Shown: positions 53,733 to 63,290, numbered from the stretch's first letter. The stretch is DNA of 64,000 nucleotides from Cytophagaceae bacterium (GCA_005791165.1 SXXW01000011.1:145966-209965); one strand, 5' to 3'. Numbers and translations are program-made. Notes: generated from the sequence alone by a model not told the origin.

Positions 53733-54572
53733 ATGAATCAATTGTTTCAATTCCTTATCCGACAAAGGATTATTCTTTTGTTTGTTCTATTGGAGTTGAT
53801 TAATGTTTGGTCTATTTTCAAATACGATGATTTTCAACATGTCCTTTATTTGAACACCACAAATCGCTGGGCTGCTTCCTTATTAGCGACAAGTCGAGAA
53901 ATAAAAACCTATCATCATTTGGGGGAAGTTAATCAGGAGCTCGCTTTAGAAAATACTCGATTAAGGCAAGAGATCTTCAAATTAAATGCTATAAAGCAGC
54001 CGGAAAGTAAGGTTCCTTATTTTGTTAGTTCAGCCATGCTGAATCGGTATGCTCCGGTGGCCAGTAAGGTGATCGATCAAAGCACACAAATGTCGCAGAA
54101 TTATTTGACCATTGACAAAGGTTTAGTTGATGGAATCAAGCCAGGCATGGCGGTCATCTCATCCACTGGGGTGGTCGGGAAAGTCATGTCTTGTACTTCT
54201 AATTTATCTTTAGTGGTTTCAGTACTGCACATTGAAAATAATGTTTCGGCAAAAATTAAATCTACTGGTGAATTAGGGTACATTAAATGGCCTGGTATTC
54301 AAACAGAAGTGGTAGAAATGATGGATGTTTCCAAATATAAAAAGGTGTTGAAGGGTGATACCATTGTAACTTCAGATTATAATGTGGTATTTCCTCCCAA
54401 TATTCCAATTGGCATTGTGGCAAAAGTAGGTCTTGAAAAAGATGAAACATTTCATCAAATTAAAGTGATGTTGTTAACAAATTTCTCAACGTTAAAGTAT
54501 GTGTATGTGATCAAGAATCACTTGTTGGACCAACAATTAAAGTTGGAAACTGTAAAACCTAAGCCTGATTAG
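53733..54572 (+). CDS. mreC: Rod shape-determining protein MreC
   Basis: A 279-residue bitopic membrane protein: an N-terminal transmembrane helix (about residues 10-27), a coiled coil (EVNQELALENTRLRQEIFKLNA, 63-85) and a periplasmic beta-rich MreC domain with LTIDKGLVDGIKPGMAVISSTGVVGKV. It links MreB to the periplasmic wall-synthesis enzymes. mreD starts one base after its stop. Confidence 0.93.
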   Translation: MNQLFQFLIRQRIILLFVLLELINVWSIFKYDDFQHVLYLNTTNRWAASLLATSREIKTYHHLGEVNQELALENTRLRQEIFKLNAIKQPESKVPYFVSSAMLNRYAPVASKVIDQSTQMSQNYLTIDKGLVDGIKPGMAVISSTGVVGKVMSCTSNLSLVVSVLHIENNVSAKIKSTGELGYIKWPGIQTEVVEMMDVSKYKKVLKGDTIVTSDYNVVFPPNIPIGIVAKVGLEKDETFHQIKVMLLTNFSTLKYVYVIKNHLLDQQLKLETVKPKPD

Positions 54573-54573
54573 T

Positions 54574-55083
54574 ATGGGTAATTCATTTCAAATTAAATGG
54601 GTTTTTATTGTTTTTTTTAGCCTTGTCGCTCAGATTTTTATCTTACGGGATGTGGCGTTAGCGAATGTGGCTTTTTGTTTTATTTACCTTTGGATCATTA
54701 TAAAAGCACCTATTCATACTCCATTATTTTATTTAATTATTGGCGGTTTCTTTATAGGCTGGGTCGTGGATATATTCTATAATACGCATGGTATACATTC
54801 ACTAGCCACCGTATTTATTGCGTTTTTAAGACCTACATTCTTTAAGTTGCTAACCCCGGTGAATGGCTATGATGAGCGATCTAGTGTATCATTGAGTGAA
54901 ATGAAAGCTTTATGGTTTTTTCCCTACATTTTTGTGATGCTTCTCTCGCATCACTTGATTTTATTTCTAGTGGAATCTGCTGATGCTACTTTATTGATGT
55001 ACAGTCTACTTAGAACTTTTGCAAGTGCCATTTTAGGCACATTGGTTTTCGGAATGCTTGAATTATTCAATCAAAAAAACTAG
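54574..55083 (+). CDS. mreD: Rod shape-determining protein MreD
   Basis: A 169-residue membrane protein with about five hydrophobic segments. Sequence conservation is low in this family; the call rests on length, topology and position directly after mreC. In many Bacteroidota the penicillin-binding protein 2 and RodA genes follow, but here a sigma factor gene comes next. Confidence 0.85.
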   Translation: MGNSFQIKWVFIVFFSLVAQIFILRDVALANVAFCFIYLWIIIKAPIHTPLFYLIIGGFFIGWVVDIFYNTHGIHSLATVFIAFLRPTFFKLLTPVNGYDERSSVSLSEMKALWFFPYIFVMLLSHHLILFLVESADATLLMYSLLRTFASAILGTLVFGMLELFNQKN

Positions 55084-55132
55084 GTCTTTTTGTCACGTAG
55101 ATTTTTGGCTTCATAATTGCAATTAGAGATGT

Positions 55133-55149
55133 TTCGTAAATATTACGAA
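55133..55149. promoter_or_regulatory. Palindrome directly upstream of the sigma factor gene
   Basis: TTCGTAA and TTACGAA, separated by ATA, form a perfect 7-base inverted repeat ending 7 bases before the ATG at 55157. No canonical TAnnTTTG element is present in the 73-base gap. This could be an operator or a non-standard promoter; which protein binds is unknown. Confidence 0.45.
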
Positions 55150-55156
55150 TAAATTC

Positions 55157-55750
55157 ATGCTAATGGAAGTCGAGGTAAAAGACAAAATTTACTCTCTAGG
55201 TAATGCGAGGCAAGTTTTTGAAAAGGAATTCATGCCACACATGGATGCCATGTATAATTTCGCACTTAAGTTGACGGCCGACGAAGACGATGCTCAAGAC
55301 TTGGTTCAGGATACTTGCTTAAAAGCGTATCGCTATATAAATTCTTTTGAACCAGGCACTTATGCGAAAGCTTGGTTATTCAGGATTTTGAAAAATAATT
55401 TCATTAATGATTATCGAAAAAAATCAAGAGGCCCTTCTAAAGTAGAATTTGAATGGGTAGAACAGTCAATTTCAGGGGAAGATGAAGCCGCGGAACCGGC
55501 ATACTTTGCTGATTTACAAGCTGAAACGGTTAATGATATGTTGGGAGACGAAATCACCGCCGCACTCCAATCTCTCCCAGTTGATTTTCGAATGATTATT
55601 ATTTTATGTGACTTGGAGGAGTTTAGTTACGAAGAGATGGCAAAAATTTTGGATATACCCATTGGTACGGTTAGATCACGTTTGCATCGCGCTAGGGCTT
55701 TGCTTAAAATCAAATTAGTGAGTTATGCGAAATCGAAGGGATATAACTGA
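55157..55750 (+). CDS. ECF-type (group 4) sigma-70 family RNA polymerase sigma factor
   Basis: A 197-residue sigma factor with region 2 (FMPHMDAMYNFALKLTADEDDAQDLVQDTCLKAYRYINSF, core and -10 binding) and region 4 (LPVDFRMIIILCDLEEFSYEEMAKILDIPIGTVRSRLHRARALLK, -35 recognition). Between them lies an acidic linker. The layout is that of SigH/RpoE-type stress sigma factors. The gene downstream encodes a small Cys-rich protein resembling an RsrA-type anti-sigma, so the pair is probably a redox- or stress-responsive switch. Met3 (55163) is an alternative start. Confidence 0.92.
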   Translation: MLMEVEVKDKIYSLGNARQVFEKEFMPHMDAMYNFALKLTADEDDAQDLVQDTCLKAYRYINSFEPGTYAKAWLFRILKNNFINDYRKKSRGPSKVEFEWVEQSISGEDEAAEPAYFADLQAETVNDMLGDEITAALQSLPVDFRMIIILCDLEEFSYEEMAKILDIPIGTVRSRLHRARALLKIKLVSYAKSKGYN

Positions 55751-55823
55751 CAAGGTGTCATTAAATCCTGGGAACTAATTTTCCAATGGAGGTGTTAAAA
55801 AAAATGAATTAAGGTGAATTAAA

Positions 55824-56096
55824 ATGAAAATGAGCTGTGAGCACCATCAGGATTGTATGCAATTGATTCAAAAGATTTTGGATGGGGAAGCAAGTGTAGC
55901 TGAAAAAGAAGCGTTTTTTGCCAACAAGGATCTGTGCATGCCTTGTCAGAAGGGCTATGAATTAGAATTGTCGCTGAAAGAAAACCTAAAATCTAAATGT
56001 CAATTATCATGTCCGGATCAAATCATTAGCAAGATTAGGTCAAAACTTTTTTTGTTTTTAATCCTAATTTCAATTCTTATTCCCTTATTTTGCTAG
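55824..56096 (+). CDS. Small Cys-rich anti-sigma factor-like (RsrA/ZAS-type) protein
   Basis: A 90-residue protein with the layout of zinc-associated anti-sigma proteins: Cys11 in DCMQLIQKILDGEAS and the pair Cys38/Cys41 in LCMPC, plus Cys59/Cys63. The zinc ligand that should be His in the His-x3-Cys-x2-Cys motif is Asn34 here, which would weaken or change metal binding. Residues 74-90 are strongly hydrophobic (KLFLFLILISILIPLFC), an uncommon end for this family that may be a membrane tail or the result of a frameshift in the T-rich DNA. It follows the sigma factor by 73 bases. Confidence 0.7.
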   Translation: MKMSCEHHQDCMQLIQKILDGEASVAEKEAFFANKDLCMPCQKGYELELSLKENLKSKCQLSCPDQIISKIRSKLFLFLILISILIPLFC

Positions 56097-56117
56097 CTTA
56101 TATAAAGTAAAATATTT

Positions 56118-56684
56118 TTGGAAGGTAAATTAATTATTTTTTCGGCCCCTTCGGGATCAGGTAAAACGACCATCGTAAAGGAATTATTGAAAAATAATTC
56201 GAATCTTGGCTTTTCTATTTCAGCATGTACACGCGATAAAAGAGGCCGATTAGAGGAAAATGGTCAAGATTATTATTTTTTAACTCCTGATGATTTTAGA
56301 GAAAAGATCAATGATGGTGCTTTTGTAGAGTGGGAAGAAGTGTACTCCGGCGCCTATTATGGTACATTAAAATCAGAGATTGAGCGCATTTGGGCCAGTG
56401 GAAAACACGTAATTTTTGATGTGGACGTTAAAGGTGGACTCGCGTTAAAACAGTATTATGGAGACAAGGCTTTAGCCATCTTTGTTAAAGTGCCTTCCTT
56501 AGAAATTTTAGAAGAAAGACTGCGTTCTAGAGGTACTGAGACAGAAGAATCACTCTCTAAGCGAGTTTTTAAAATGAAGTTTGAATGGTCATTTCAAGAC
56601 AAATTTGATGTAATTCTAATCAATGATACATTAGATATGGCTATCCTAGAGGCGCAGAAATTGTTCACCCAATTCACAAGCTAA
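56118..56684 (+). CDS. gmk: Guanylate kinase
   Basis: A 188-residue P-loop kinase phosphorylating GMP to GDP. The N-terminal [15 protein letters not shown] (P-loop 11-18), the GMP-binding [21 protein letters not shown] and the [14 protein letters not shown] lid are standard. The start is TTG at 56118, as [13 protein letters not shown] matches the family and there is no suitable ATG. The nadD gene follows after one base. Confidence 0.95.
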   Translation: MEGKLIIFSAPSGSGKTTIVKELLKNNSNLGFSISACTRDKRGRLEENGQDYYFLTPDDFREKINDGAFVEWEEVYSGAYYGTLKSEIERIWASGKHVIFDVDVKGGLALKQYYGDKALAIFVKVPSLEILEERLRSRGTETEESLSKRVFKMKFEWSFQDKFDVILINDTLDMAILEAQKLFTQFTS

Positions 56685-56685
56685 C

Positions 56686-57258
56686 ATGAAAGTCGGATTG
56701 TTTTTTGGCTCTTTTAATCCTATACATCATGGGCACTTAATTATTGCCCAAGCCGCATTAAATCAAACCGCCTTGGATCAAATTTGGTTTGTCGTTTCCC
56801 CACAAAATCCGCATAAAAAAAGCAAAAATTTATTGCACGAATTTGATCGACTTGATTTAGTTGAAAGGGCCATTGCTGATAATTTTGCTTTTAAATCTTG
56901 CGATATTGAATTTAGCTTAACGAAGCCATCCTATACAATAGATACGTTAATCCACTTGACTGAGCGTCACCCTACGAAAGAATTTTCTTTGATTTTGGGC
57001 GGGGATAACCTTGAACAGTTTAAAAGTTGGAAAAATTTCGATAAGATACTTGATTATTTTACGCTCTACGTATATCCACGTGGTGAAATAGCTACATCTG
57101 ATTTATGGCAACATAAAAGTGTTATCAAGATTGACGCGCCTATTTTGCAGATTTCTGCCACCTATATTAGATCTTGTATCCAAAATGGTAAGTCTATTAA
57201 ATATCTAGTTCCTGATCAAGTAGAGGCTATGATCAGTCAGAAAAAATTTTACCTTTAG
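56686..57258 (+). CDS. nadD: Nicotinate-nucleotide adenylyltransferase
   Basis: A 190-residue enzyme making deamido-NAD from nicotinate mononucleotide and ATP. The nucleotidyltransferase signature is GSFNPIHHGHLIIAQAAL (8-25), with PQNPHKKS, LILGGDNLEQFKSWKNF and the C-terminal ISATYIRSCIQNGKSI. It is packed between gmk and comEC, a common arrangement in Bacteroidota. Confidence 0.95.
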   Translation: MKVGLFFGSFNPIHHGHLIIAQAALNQTALDQIWFVVSPQNPHKKSKNLLHEFDRLDLVERAIADNFAFKSCDIEFSLTKPSYTIDTLIHLTERHPTKEFSLILGGDNLEQFKSWKNFDKILDYFTLYVYPRGEIATSDLWQHKSVIKIDAPILQISATYIRSCIQNGKSIKYLVPDQVEAMISQKKFYL

Positions 57259-57275
57259 GCCTATTCGCCTAAGCT

Positions 57276-59342
57276 TTGTACTCTATTTTTCTTCGTTTCC
57301 CTTTTCTGCGGATCGCCATTTTATGGATGATCGGAATATGCGTATCTGCTTATTTTCCATTTTTTTCAAATTCAATTATTTATTTATTCATTATTCTATG
57401 CATTGCTGTTTTTATTGGGAGGTTTTTTAAGAAACGTGATTGGTTAAGTATTTCGTTTAGCCTATTATTGACTATTTCTGGCTATCTAAATGCGAGATTA
57501 AACGCTCCTGAAATCTTAAATTTTGATTTAAATAAAACAAATACGTTTGTTTTTGAGGTCATTGATTTTCCTGAAAATAAACCTAAATCAATCGGTTTAA
57601 TCGTTCATTGCATTGCATTTTTAGACCAGAAGAACTGGAAAAAGGGTTCCGGTAATTTTAAAATATACCTTGCTAAAACGGCAAATAAGCCTGTGAAGGG
57701 AAGTAGATTACTTGTTCAATCTAAATTGAGTCCTTTTCCCCAACCATCATTTCCCTTTGAAAAAAATTGGTCAGAATATTTTCAGGCCAAAGGAATTTAT
57801 GGCTCCGCATTTATTGCCAAAAATTCATTTGTACTCTTAAATGAAGCTGCTGTTAATAAAAATATAGTTTACTATTTCCACTTGTGGCAATCATATTTAG
57901 CCCAACAATTAGCGCTTGCTATGCATCGCGGAATCAATTTAGACGTGGCTAAAACGATGCTGTTGGGAGTCAAATCTAGTATTGACTTTGAAACGATGGC
58001 AGTCTACTCCTCTTTGGGCGCTATTCATATATTATCCGTTTCAGGCTTGCACGTGGGCCTTCTATATGCAGGATTAAGTTTCATTTTAGGATTCTTGTTA
58101 CGAAAAGGTCGCTACGGCAAAATATTTTTTTTCATTTTAATGATGATTTTACTTTGGGCCTATGCTGGAATTTCTGGTTTTTCTGACCCAGTTTTGAGGT
58201 CTGCTTGGATGTTTTCTGTGATGCTTTTTGCTAAGGCATTTTTGCACCATCAAAATGGAATTAATACGTTGGCGTTCTCGTGTTTCATTCTTTTGGTTAT
58301 TAAACCCATGGCCATGTTCGAGCCCGGGTTTCAATTGTCTTATTTGGCGGTGTTGGGATTACTTATATTCCAACAAAAATGGGTGTCTTTGATAAAATTT
58401 AATTTCCAATATAAGCCTCTTCAATTTATTATGTCTAATACTTGGGAGTTAACCTGCGTGGCTCTTGCCGCCCAAATTTTTACTTGGCCTTTAATTATTT
58501 ATTATTTTTATCAATTCCCTAATCCATTTTGGTTCCTATTGCTCAACCCTATTTTAATTGTATTATCTACTATTTCACTCGGGATAGGATTTCTATTTAT
58601 TAGTGTATCTCCTATTTTGGTTTACTTCAAGCTTGAATTTTTATTTCAATTGTTGGGTTTCTTATTAGATTTTAGCTTTTCTATGTTGCATTTTGTCATG
58701 TTTAAGTTTGTCTATCTTTTTCACCCCATCTTGCCATTCCTTAAAATTCATTTGATTGAAGTTTTTATCTATTTTTTGCTTGTCACATGCTTGTGGTGTT
58801 GGTTGATTTTCCGAAAGCGCAAGTATATGTCATTAGCAATTTTTCTGATCAGCGTTGAATGCATATTTCATGTAATCCCTTCACGAAACCATCCACAATC
58901 TTTCTTGTCACAATATAAAGGTTATCCCATTTTTGTGATGATTTCAGGCATGAAATCCTATTTTTTTGCACCAGATGATTTGAGGCTTGACCCACTTTGG
59001 ATTCAGGGGCACTTGAGTCCGCTTTGGGCTAATTTAGGAGTAAGGGATACATTAGGTCATTATTACGACCAGAATATTAATTATACATGGGTTTATAAAA
59101 AGAAAAAATTCATTTTATTAAATAAAGCAGCTATTAAACCTATAGGAGATATATTGACCATCATTCTGTCTATAAATGTTTACATGAAAAAACCGACCTG
59201 GTTAGCTACTTGGGATCATTCTACCTTATTCATTGCAAATAAACCTTCAAATTATACTCAGCAGGTATGGTCGACTTATTATCCTAAATTAGTAGGCAAT
59301 AAAGTAGATTTTTTGGATCAGCGAGCAGCTCTCATGTATTAA
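57276..59342 (+). CDS. ComEC/Rec2-family DNA-uptake membrane protein
   Basis: A 688-residue polytopic inner-membrane protein. An N-terminal DUF4131-type segment is followed by the Competence domain with LGAIHILSVSGLHVGLLYAG and AYAGISGFSDPVLRSAWMF, forming the channel for single-stranded DNA in natural transformation. The C-terminal part is short, without the metallo-beta-lactamase-like nuclease found in some ComEC proteins. The TTG start at 57276 is uncertain. A terminator follows immediately. Confidence 0.9.
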   Translation: MYSIFLRFPFLRIAILWMIGICVSAYFPFFSNSIIYLFIILCIAVFIGRFFKKRDWLSISFSLLLTISGYLNARLNAPEILNFDLNKTNTFVFEVIDFPENKPKSIGLIVHCIAFLDQKNWKKGSGNFKIYLAKTANKPVKGSRLLVQSKLSPFPQPSFPFEKNWSEYFQAKGIYGSAFIAKNSFVLLNEAAVNKNIVYYFHLWQSYLAQQLALAMHRGINLDVAKTMLLGVKSSIDFETMAVYSSLGAIHILSVSGLHVGLLYAGLSFILGFLLRKGRYGKIFFFILMMILLWAYAGISGFSDPVLRSAWMFSVMLFAKAFLHHQNGINTLAFSCFILLVIKPMAMFEPGFQLSYLAVLGLLIFQQKWVSLIKFNFQYKPLQFIMSNTWELTCVALAAQIFTWPLIIYYFYQFPNPFWFLLLNPILIVLSTISLGIGFLFISVSPILVYFKLEFLFQLLGFLLDFSFSMLHFVMFKFVYLFHPILPFLKIHLIEVFIYFLLVTCLWCWLIFRKRKYMSLAIFLISVECIFHVIPSRNHPQSFLSQYKGYPIFVMISGMKSYFFAPDDLRLDPLWIQGHLSPLWANLGVRDTLGHYYDQNINYTWVYKKKKFILLNKAAIKPIGDILTIILSINVYMKKPTWLATWDHSTLFIANKPSNYTQQVWSTYYPKLVGNKVDFLDQRAALMY

Positions 59343-59344
59343 AA

Positions 59345-59370
59345 AAAGACTACCTGTTGGGGTAGTCTTT
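59345..59370. terminator. Bidirectional terminator between comEC and typA
   Basis: The stem AAAGACTACC / GGTAGTCTTT (10 bp) has a 6-base loop, TGTTGG, preceded by an A run. It separates the convergent comEC and typA genes. Confidence 0.82.
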
Positions 59371-59375
59371 CTGGA

Positions 59376-61184
59376 TTAGCTTGGTTTTTTCTCATTACGT
59401 TTGCGTTCGTTGGGGTCTAGCCATATTTTACGCATTCGAAGCGATTTAGGAGTAATTTCTAAATATTCATCCTTTTGGATAAATTCCATACATTCTTCCA
59501 AAGAGAAATTTAATTTAGGAGCAATTTTAGCGTTTGAATCTGTTCCAGAAGCACGCATGTTGGTTAATTGCTTTGCATTTTGTAAGTTAACTTCAATGTC
59601 ATTTTGACGATTATGCTCTCCTACAACCATTCCTGTATAAACCTCTTCACCTGGATCGATGAAAAACACACCTCTATCTTGTAATTTATCTATCGCGTAA
59701 GGGATAGCAGATCCCGTATTCATGGAAATTAATGATCCGTTGATACGTCCTGGAATTGGACCTTTGAATGGCTCATAAGCAGTAAAACGGTGCGCCATAA
59801 TGGCTTCACCAAATGTTGCGGTTAATACTTTGGATCTTAAACCGATTAAACCTCTAGATGGGATATTGAATTCTAAATGTTGAAGATCACCTTTAGGTTC
59901 CATAATCAACAATTCCCCTTTTCCTTGGGTTGCAAGTTCAATTACTTTTCCGGCTACTTCCGCAGGTACATCTACAACCAAAGTTTCAATAGGCTCTAAA
60001 CGCTCCCCATTTTCACCTTCTTTAAAAATTACTTGGGGTTGGCCTACTTGTAATTCGTATCCTTCCCGACGCATGGTTTCAATAAGCACAGATAAATGTA
60101 AAATTCCTCGACCAAAAACTAAGAATTTATCTTCACTTTCAGTGGTCATTACTTTTAAGGCCAAATTCTTTTCCGTCTCCTTGAATAAACGCTCACGAAT
60201 ATGGCGAGAAGTAACCAATTTCCCTTCTTTCCCAAAAAATGGAGAATTGTTGATTGTAAACAACATATTCATCGTAGGTTCATCGATAGCTATACGCTCC
60301 AAAGCTTCTGGATTTTCAGCATCAGCAACCGTATCGCCAATTTCAAAATCTTCAATACCAGTAATTGCGCAAATTTCACCACATTCAACTTTTTCTACCC
60401 TGACTTTGCCTAAACCTTCAAATACTTGAAGCTCCTTAATACGCATTTTCTTGGTACTTCCATCTGCTTTGCAAAGTGCAATTTGCATTCCCTCAGTCAA
60501 AGTTCCTCGTTCTAAGCGGCCGATAGCAATACGACCCACAAAAGACGAATAATCTAATGAGGTAATCTGCATTTGTGGGGTTCCTTCTTGAACCTTTGAA
60601 GCAGGAATATTTTTAATTATAGAATCTAATAATGCGATTATATTATCTGTAGGAACTTTCCAATCTTCACTCATCCACCCTTGTTTCGAAGATCCATAGA
60701 TACATGGAAAATCTAATTGCTCCTCGGATGCATCTAAATTGAACATTAAATCAAAAACTTGCTCATGGACTTCGTCTGGACGACAATTTTCCTTGTCAAC
60801 TTTATTGACTACGACAATTGGCTTAAGACCCAAAGCAATTGCTTTAGATAATACGAAACGAGTTTGAGGCATTGGGCCTTCAAATGCGTCAACTAATAGT
60901 AAAACACCATCAGCCATACGTAAAACACGCTCTACTTCTCCTCCAAAGTCGGCGTGACCAGGAGTATCAATAATATTGATCTTAACTCCATTGTAGCGTA
61001 CGGATACGTTTTTTGAGGTAATCGTAATGCCTCGCTCACGCTCCAAATCATTGTTATCTAGAATTAAATCTCCAAACTCCTGATTCTCTCTAAATATTTT
61101 TGAGGCGTGAATGATTTTGTCAACTAAAGTAGTTTTACCGTGGTCAACGTGGGCAATAATGGCAATGTTGCGGATGCTTTGCAT
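59376..61184 (-). CDS. typA: Translational GTPase TypA/BipA
   Basis: A 602-residue ribosome-associated GTPase, needed for ribosome assembly at low temperature and stress. G1 is AHVDHGKTT (11-19), G3 DTPGHADFGG and G4 NKVD, followed by EF-G-like domains II, III and V and the BipA-specific C-terminal region (MRASGTDSNAKIAPKLNFSLEECMEF). The length is standard. It has a promoter in the 87-base gap after dxs. Confidence 0.96.
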   Translation of the reverse strand: MQSIRNIAIIAHVDHGKTTLVDKIIHASKIFRENQEFGDLILDNNDLERERGITITSKNVSVRYNGVKINIIDTPGHADFGGEVERVLRMADGVLLLVDAFEGPMPQTRFVLSKAIALGLKPIVVVNKVDKENCRPDEVHEQVFDLMFNLDASEEQLDFPCIYGSSKQGWMSEDWKVPTDNIIALLDSIIKNIPASKVQEGTPQMQITSLDYSSFVGRIAIGRLERGTLTEGMQIALCKADGSTKKMRIKELQVFEGLGKVRVEKVECGEICAITGIEDFEIGDTVADAENPEALERIAIDEPTMNMLFTINNSPFFGKEGKLVTSRHIRERLFKETEKNLALKVMTTESEDKFLVFGRGILHLSVLIETMRREGYELQVGQPQVIFKEGENGERLEPIETLVVDVPAEVAGKVIELATQGKGELLIMEPKGDLQHLEFNIPSRGLIGLRSKVLTATFGEAIMAHRFTAYEPFKGPIPGRINGSLISMNTGSAIPYAIDKLQDRGVFFIDPGEEVYTGMVVGEHNRQNDIEVNLQNAKQLTNMRASGTDSNAKIAPKLNFSLEECMEFIQKDEYLEITPKSLRMRKIWLDPNERKRNEKKPS

Positions 61185-61212
61185 AAAATGAAGGCTCGTA
61201 AATTTTAAGGTG

Positions 61213-61220
61213 CAAAGGTA
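61213..61220 (-). promoter_or_regulatory. typA promoter -7 element
   Basis: On the minus strand the site reads TACCTTTG followed by CA, a good match to TAnnTTTG. The predicted leader to the ATG at 61184 is about 23 bases. There is no TTTG at the -33 distance. Confidence 0.45.
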
Positions 61221-61271
61221 TGGATTATTTCTTTGAAAAGTACTATTTGATTTAAATTACCAAACTCGAAT

Positions 61272-63224
61272 TTAATCGATCGCAGTATGAGCATTGATTG
61301 CCTTACTTTTTGTGGGGTATTCTTCTAAAATTTTAGCTAAAATACTACTTGAGTCGATTCCACAAAGTTCATATAATTCTTTTTGTTCGCCATGCTCTAT
61401 AATCACATCGGCAATTCCTAAGCGAATCATTTTGGATTGATATTGATGGTCAACCATAAATTCGGCAATGGCAGATCCAAAACCTCCTTGAATCGCCGCA
61501 TCCTCGACTGTTATGATAGTTTTGAATGCTTTGAAAATGCCGTGCAATAATCGCTCGTCAAGGGGCTTAACAAATCGCATATCATATAATGCCGGTTTTA
61601 GACCTTTTTGTTGGGCTACTTTGACTGCCTTTTCCGCTTCATTCCCTATATGCCCAATGCTCAATATGGCTACATTTTCTCCTTTAATCAGTTCGTTGCC
61701 TGTGCCAATGTCAATTTTTTCAAAAGTAGTTTTCCAGGCGGGCATGACGCCTTCGCCTCTTGGATAACGAATCGTAATGGCTTGGTTCAGTTCTTTAAAA
61801 GAGTCCAAAGAAGCAGTATACATCATATTTCTAAGTTCTTGTTCATTTCTAGGTGCGGCCACAATCATATTAGGGAGTGTCCTCATAAACGCAAAGTCAT
61901 AGAGGCCATGATGCGTAGGACCATCAGCCCCAGCAAGGCCTGCACGATCTAAACAAAAGATAACCGGTAATTTTTGCAAACAAACATCATGCACGACTTG
62001 GTCGTACCCTCTTTGCATGAATGAACTATAAATATTACAAAAAACAGTAAGACCTTGTGTCGCTAATCCTGCAGAAAATGTAACGGCATGTTGCTCAGCG
62101 ATACCTACGTCAAATGCTCTATCTGGCATTTCGCGCATCATAATATTGAGGGAAGATCCCGATGGCATGGCAGGCGTAATCCCCATAATTTTGGAATTTT
62201 TTTCTGCTAACTCTAATAGGGTATGTCCAAAAACCTCCTGATACTTAGGAGGCTGAGGATTGTCATAGGTCTTTTTATGAATCTCACCCGTTATTTTATC
62301 GAATTTTCCAGGGGCATGCCATAAGGTTTGATCCTTTTCGGCTAGACTGTATCCCTTGCCTTTTGTCGTAATGCAATGTAATATTTTAGGCCCAGGAATA
62401 TCTTTTAAATCATTTAAAACCGTTGTTAAATACCCAATATCATGGCCATCAATGGGCCCAAAATACCTAAGATTTAATGATTCAAATAAATTACTTTGTT
62501 TTAATAGTGTGGCTTTAAGCCCATTTTCGATTTTGGAAACAATTTCTTGGGCTGATTTGCCAAATTTTGACATTTTGCCCAATAAATTCCAAACGTCATC
62601 CTTCACCTTGTTATAGGTATGAGATGTTCTAATGTCGGTCAAATATTCTTTCAAAGCCCCCACGTTAGGGTCAATGGCCATGCAATTATCATTTAAAATA
62701 ATCAGCATATTATTCGGTATATCTCCCGCATGATTCATCGCTTCGAATGCCATGCCGGCCGTCATGGAACCATCACCAATGATGGCAATGTGTTGCTTTT
62801 GGAGTTCTTTTTTGTAGCGCGAAGCAACCGCCATACCTAAAGCGGCTGAAATGGAGGTGGAAGAATGCCCCACACCGAATGTATCATATATGCTTTCGGA
62901 TCTTTTAGGAAAGCCACTAATTCCTCCTAAGAGTCGATTAGTATGAAACACCTCCCTTCTTCCGGTAAGTATTTTATGTCCATAAGCTTGATGTCCAACA
63001 TCCCAAACTAATTGGTCTTCTGGAGTATTAAATACATAATGTAAGGCTACGGTTAATTCAGTTACTCCCAATGAAGCTCCAAAATGTCCCCCATTAACCG
63101 AAACTTGGTCGATGATAAATTGCCTTAATTCCTCGCATAATTGAGGCAATTCTGCGGGAGAAAGACTCCTTAGATCTGCTGGAGAATGTATTTTACTCAA
63201 TAATGGACCAGCTTTGAATTGCAT
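61272..63224 (-). CDS. dxs: 1-deoxy-D-xylulose-5-phosphate synthase
   Basis: A 650-residue thiamine-diphosphate enzyme joining pyruvate and glyceraldehyde-3-phosphate at the start of the MEP isoprenoid pathway. The diphosphate/Mg motif is GDGSMTAGMAFEAMNHAG (150-167) with Asn180. The second half has the pyrimidine domain DVGIAEQHAVTFSAGLATQG and AGADGPTHHGLYD, then the transketolase C-terminal domain. Its product feeds isoprenoids, including carotenoids for the desaturase encoded elsewhere in the window. Confidence 0.96.
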   Translation of the reverse strand: MQFKAGPLLSKIHSPADLRSLSPAELPQLCEELRQFIIDQVSVNGGHFGASLGVTELTVALHYVFNTPEDQLVWDVGHQAYGHKILTGRREVFHTNRLLGGISGFPKRSESIYDTFGVGHSSTSISAALGMAVASRYKKELQKQHIAIIGDGSMTAGMAFEAMNHAGDIPNNMLIILNDNCMAIDPNVGALKEYLTDIRTSHTYNKVKDDVWNLLGKMSKFGKSAQEIVSKIENGLKATLLKQSNLFESLNLRYFGPIDGHDIGYLTTVLNDLKDIPGPKILHCITTKGKGYSLAEKDQTLWHAPGKFDKITGEIHKKTYDNPQPPKYQEVFGHTLLELAEKNSKIMGITPAMPSGSSLNIMMREMPDRAFDVGIAEQHAVTFSAGLATQGLTVFCNIYSSFMQRGYDQVVHDVCLQKLPVIFCLDRAGLAGADGPTHHGLYDFAFMRTLPNMIVAAPRNEQELRNMMYTASLDSFKELNQAITIRYPRGEGVMPAWKTTFEKIDIGTGNELIKGENVAILSIGHIGNEAEKAVKVAQQKGLKPALYDMRFVKPLDERLLHGIFKAFKTIITVEDAAIQGGFGSAIAEFMVDHQYQSKMIRLGIADVIIEHGEQKELYELCGIDSSSILAKILEEYPTKSKAINAHTAID

Positions 63225-63290
63225 AAATTAATTATTAAAATTACCCGAAGGTGAATATCAAACAATATAAAGGTAAAAATGTTTTTAGGC

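Noticed and set aside
56113..56120. TATTTTTG as a gmk promoter element
   Set aside because: The match includes the TTG start codon of gmk itself, so it cannot be its promoter.
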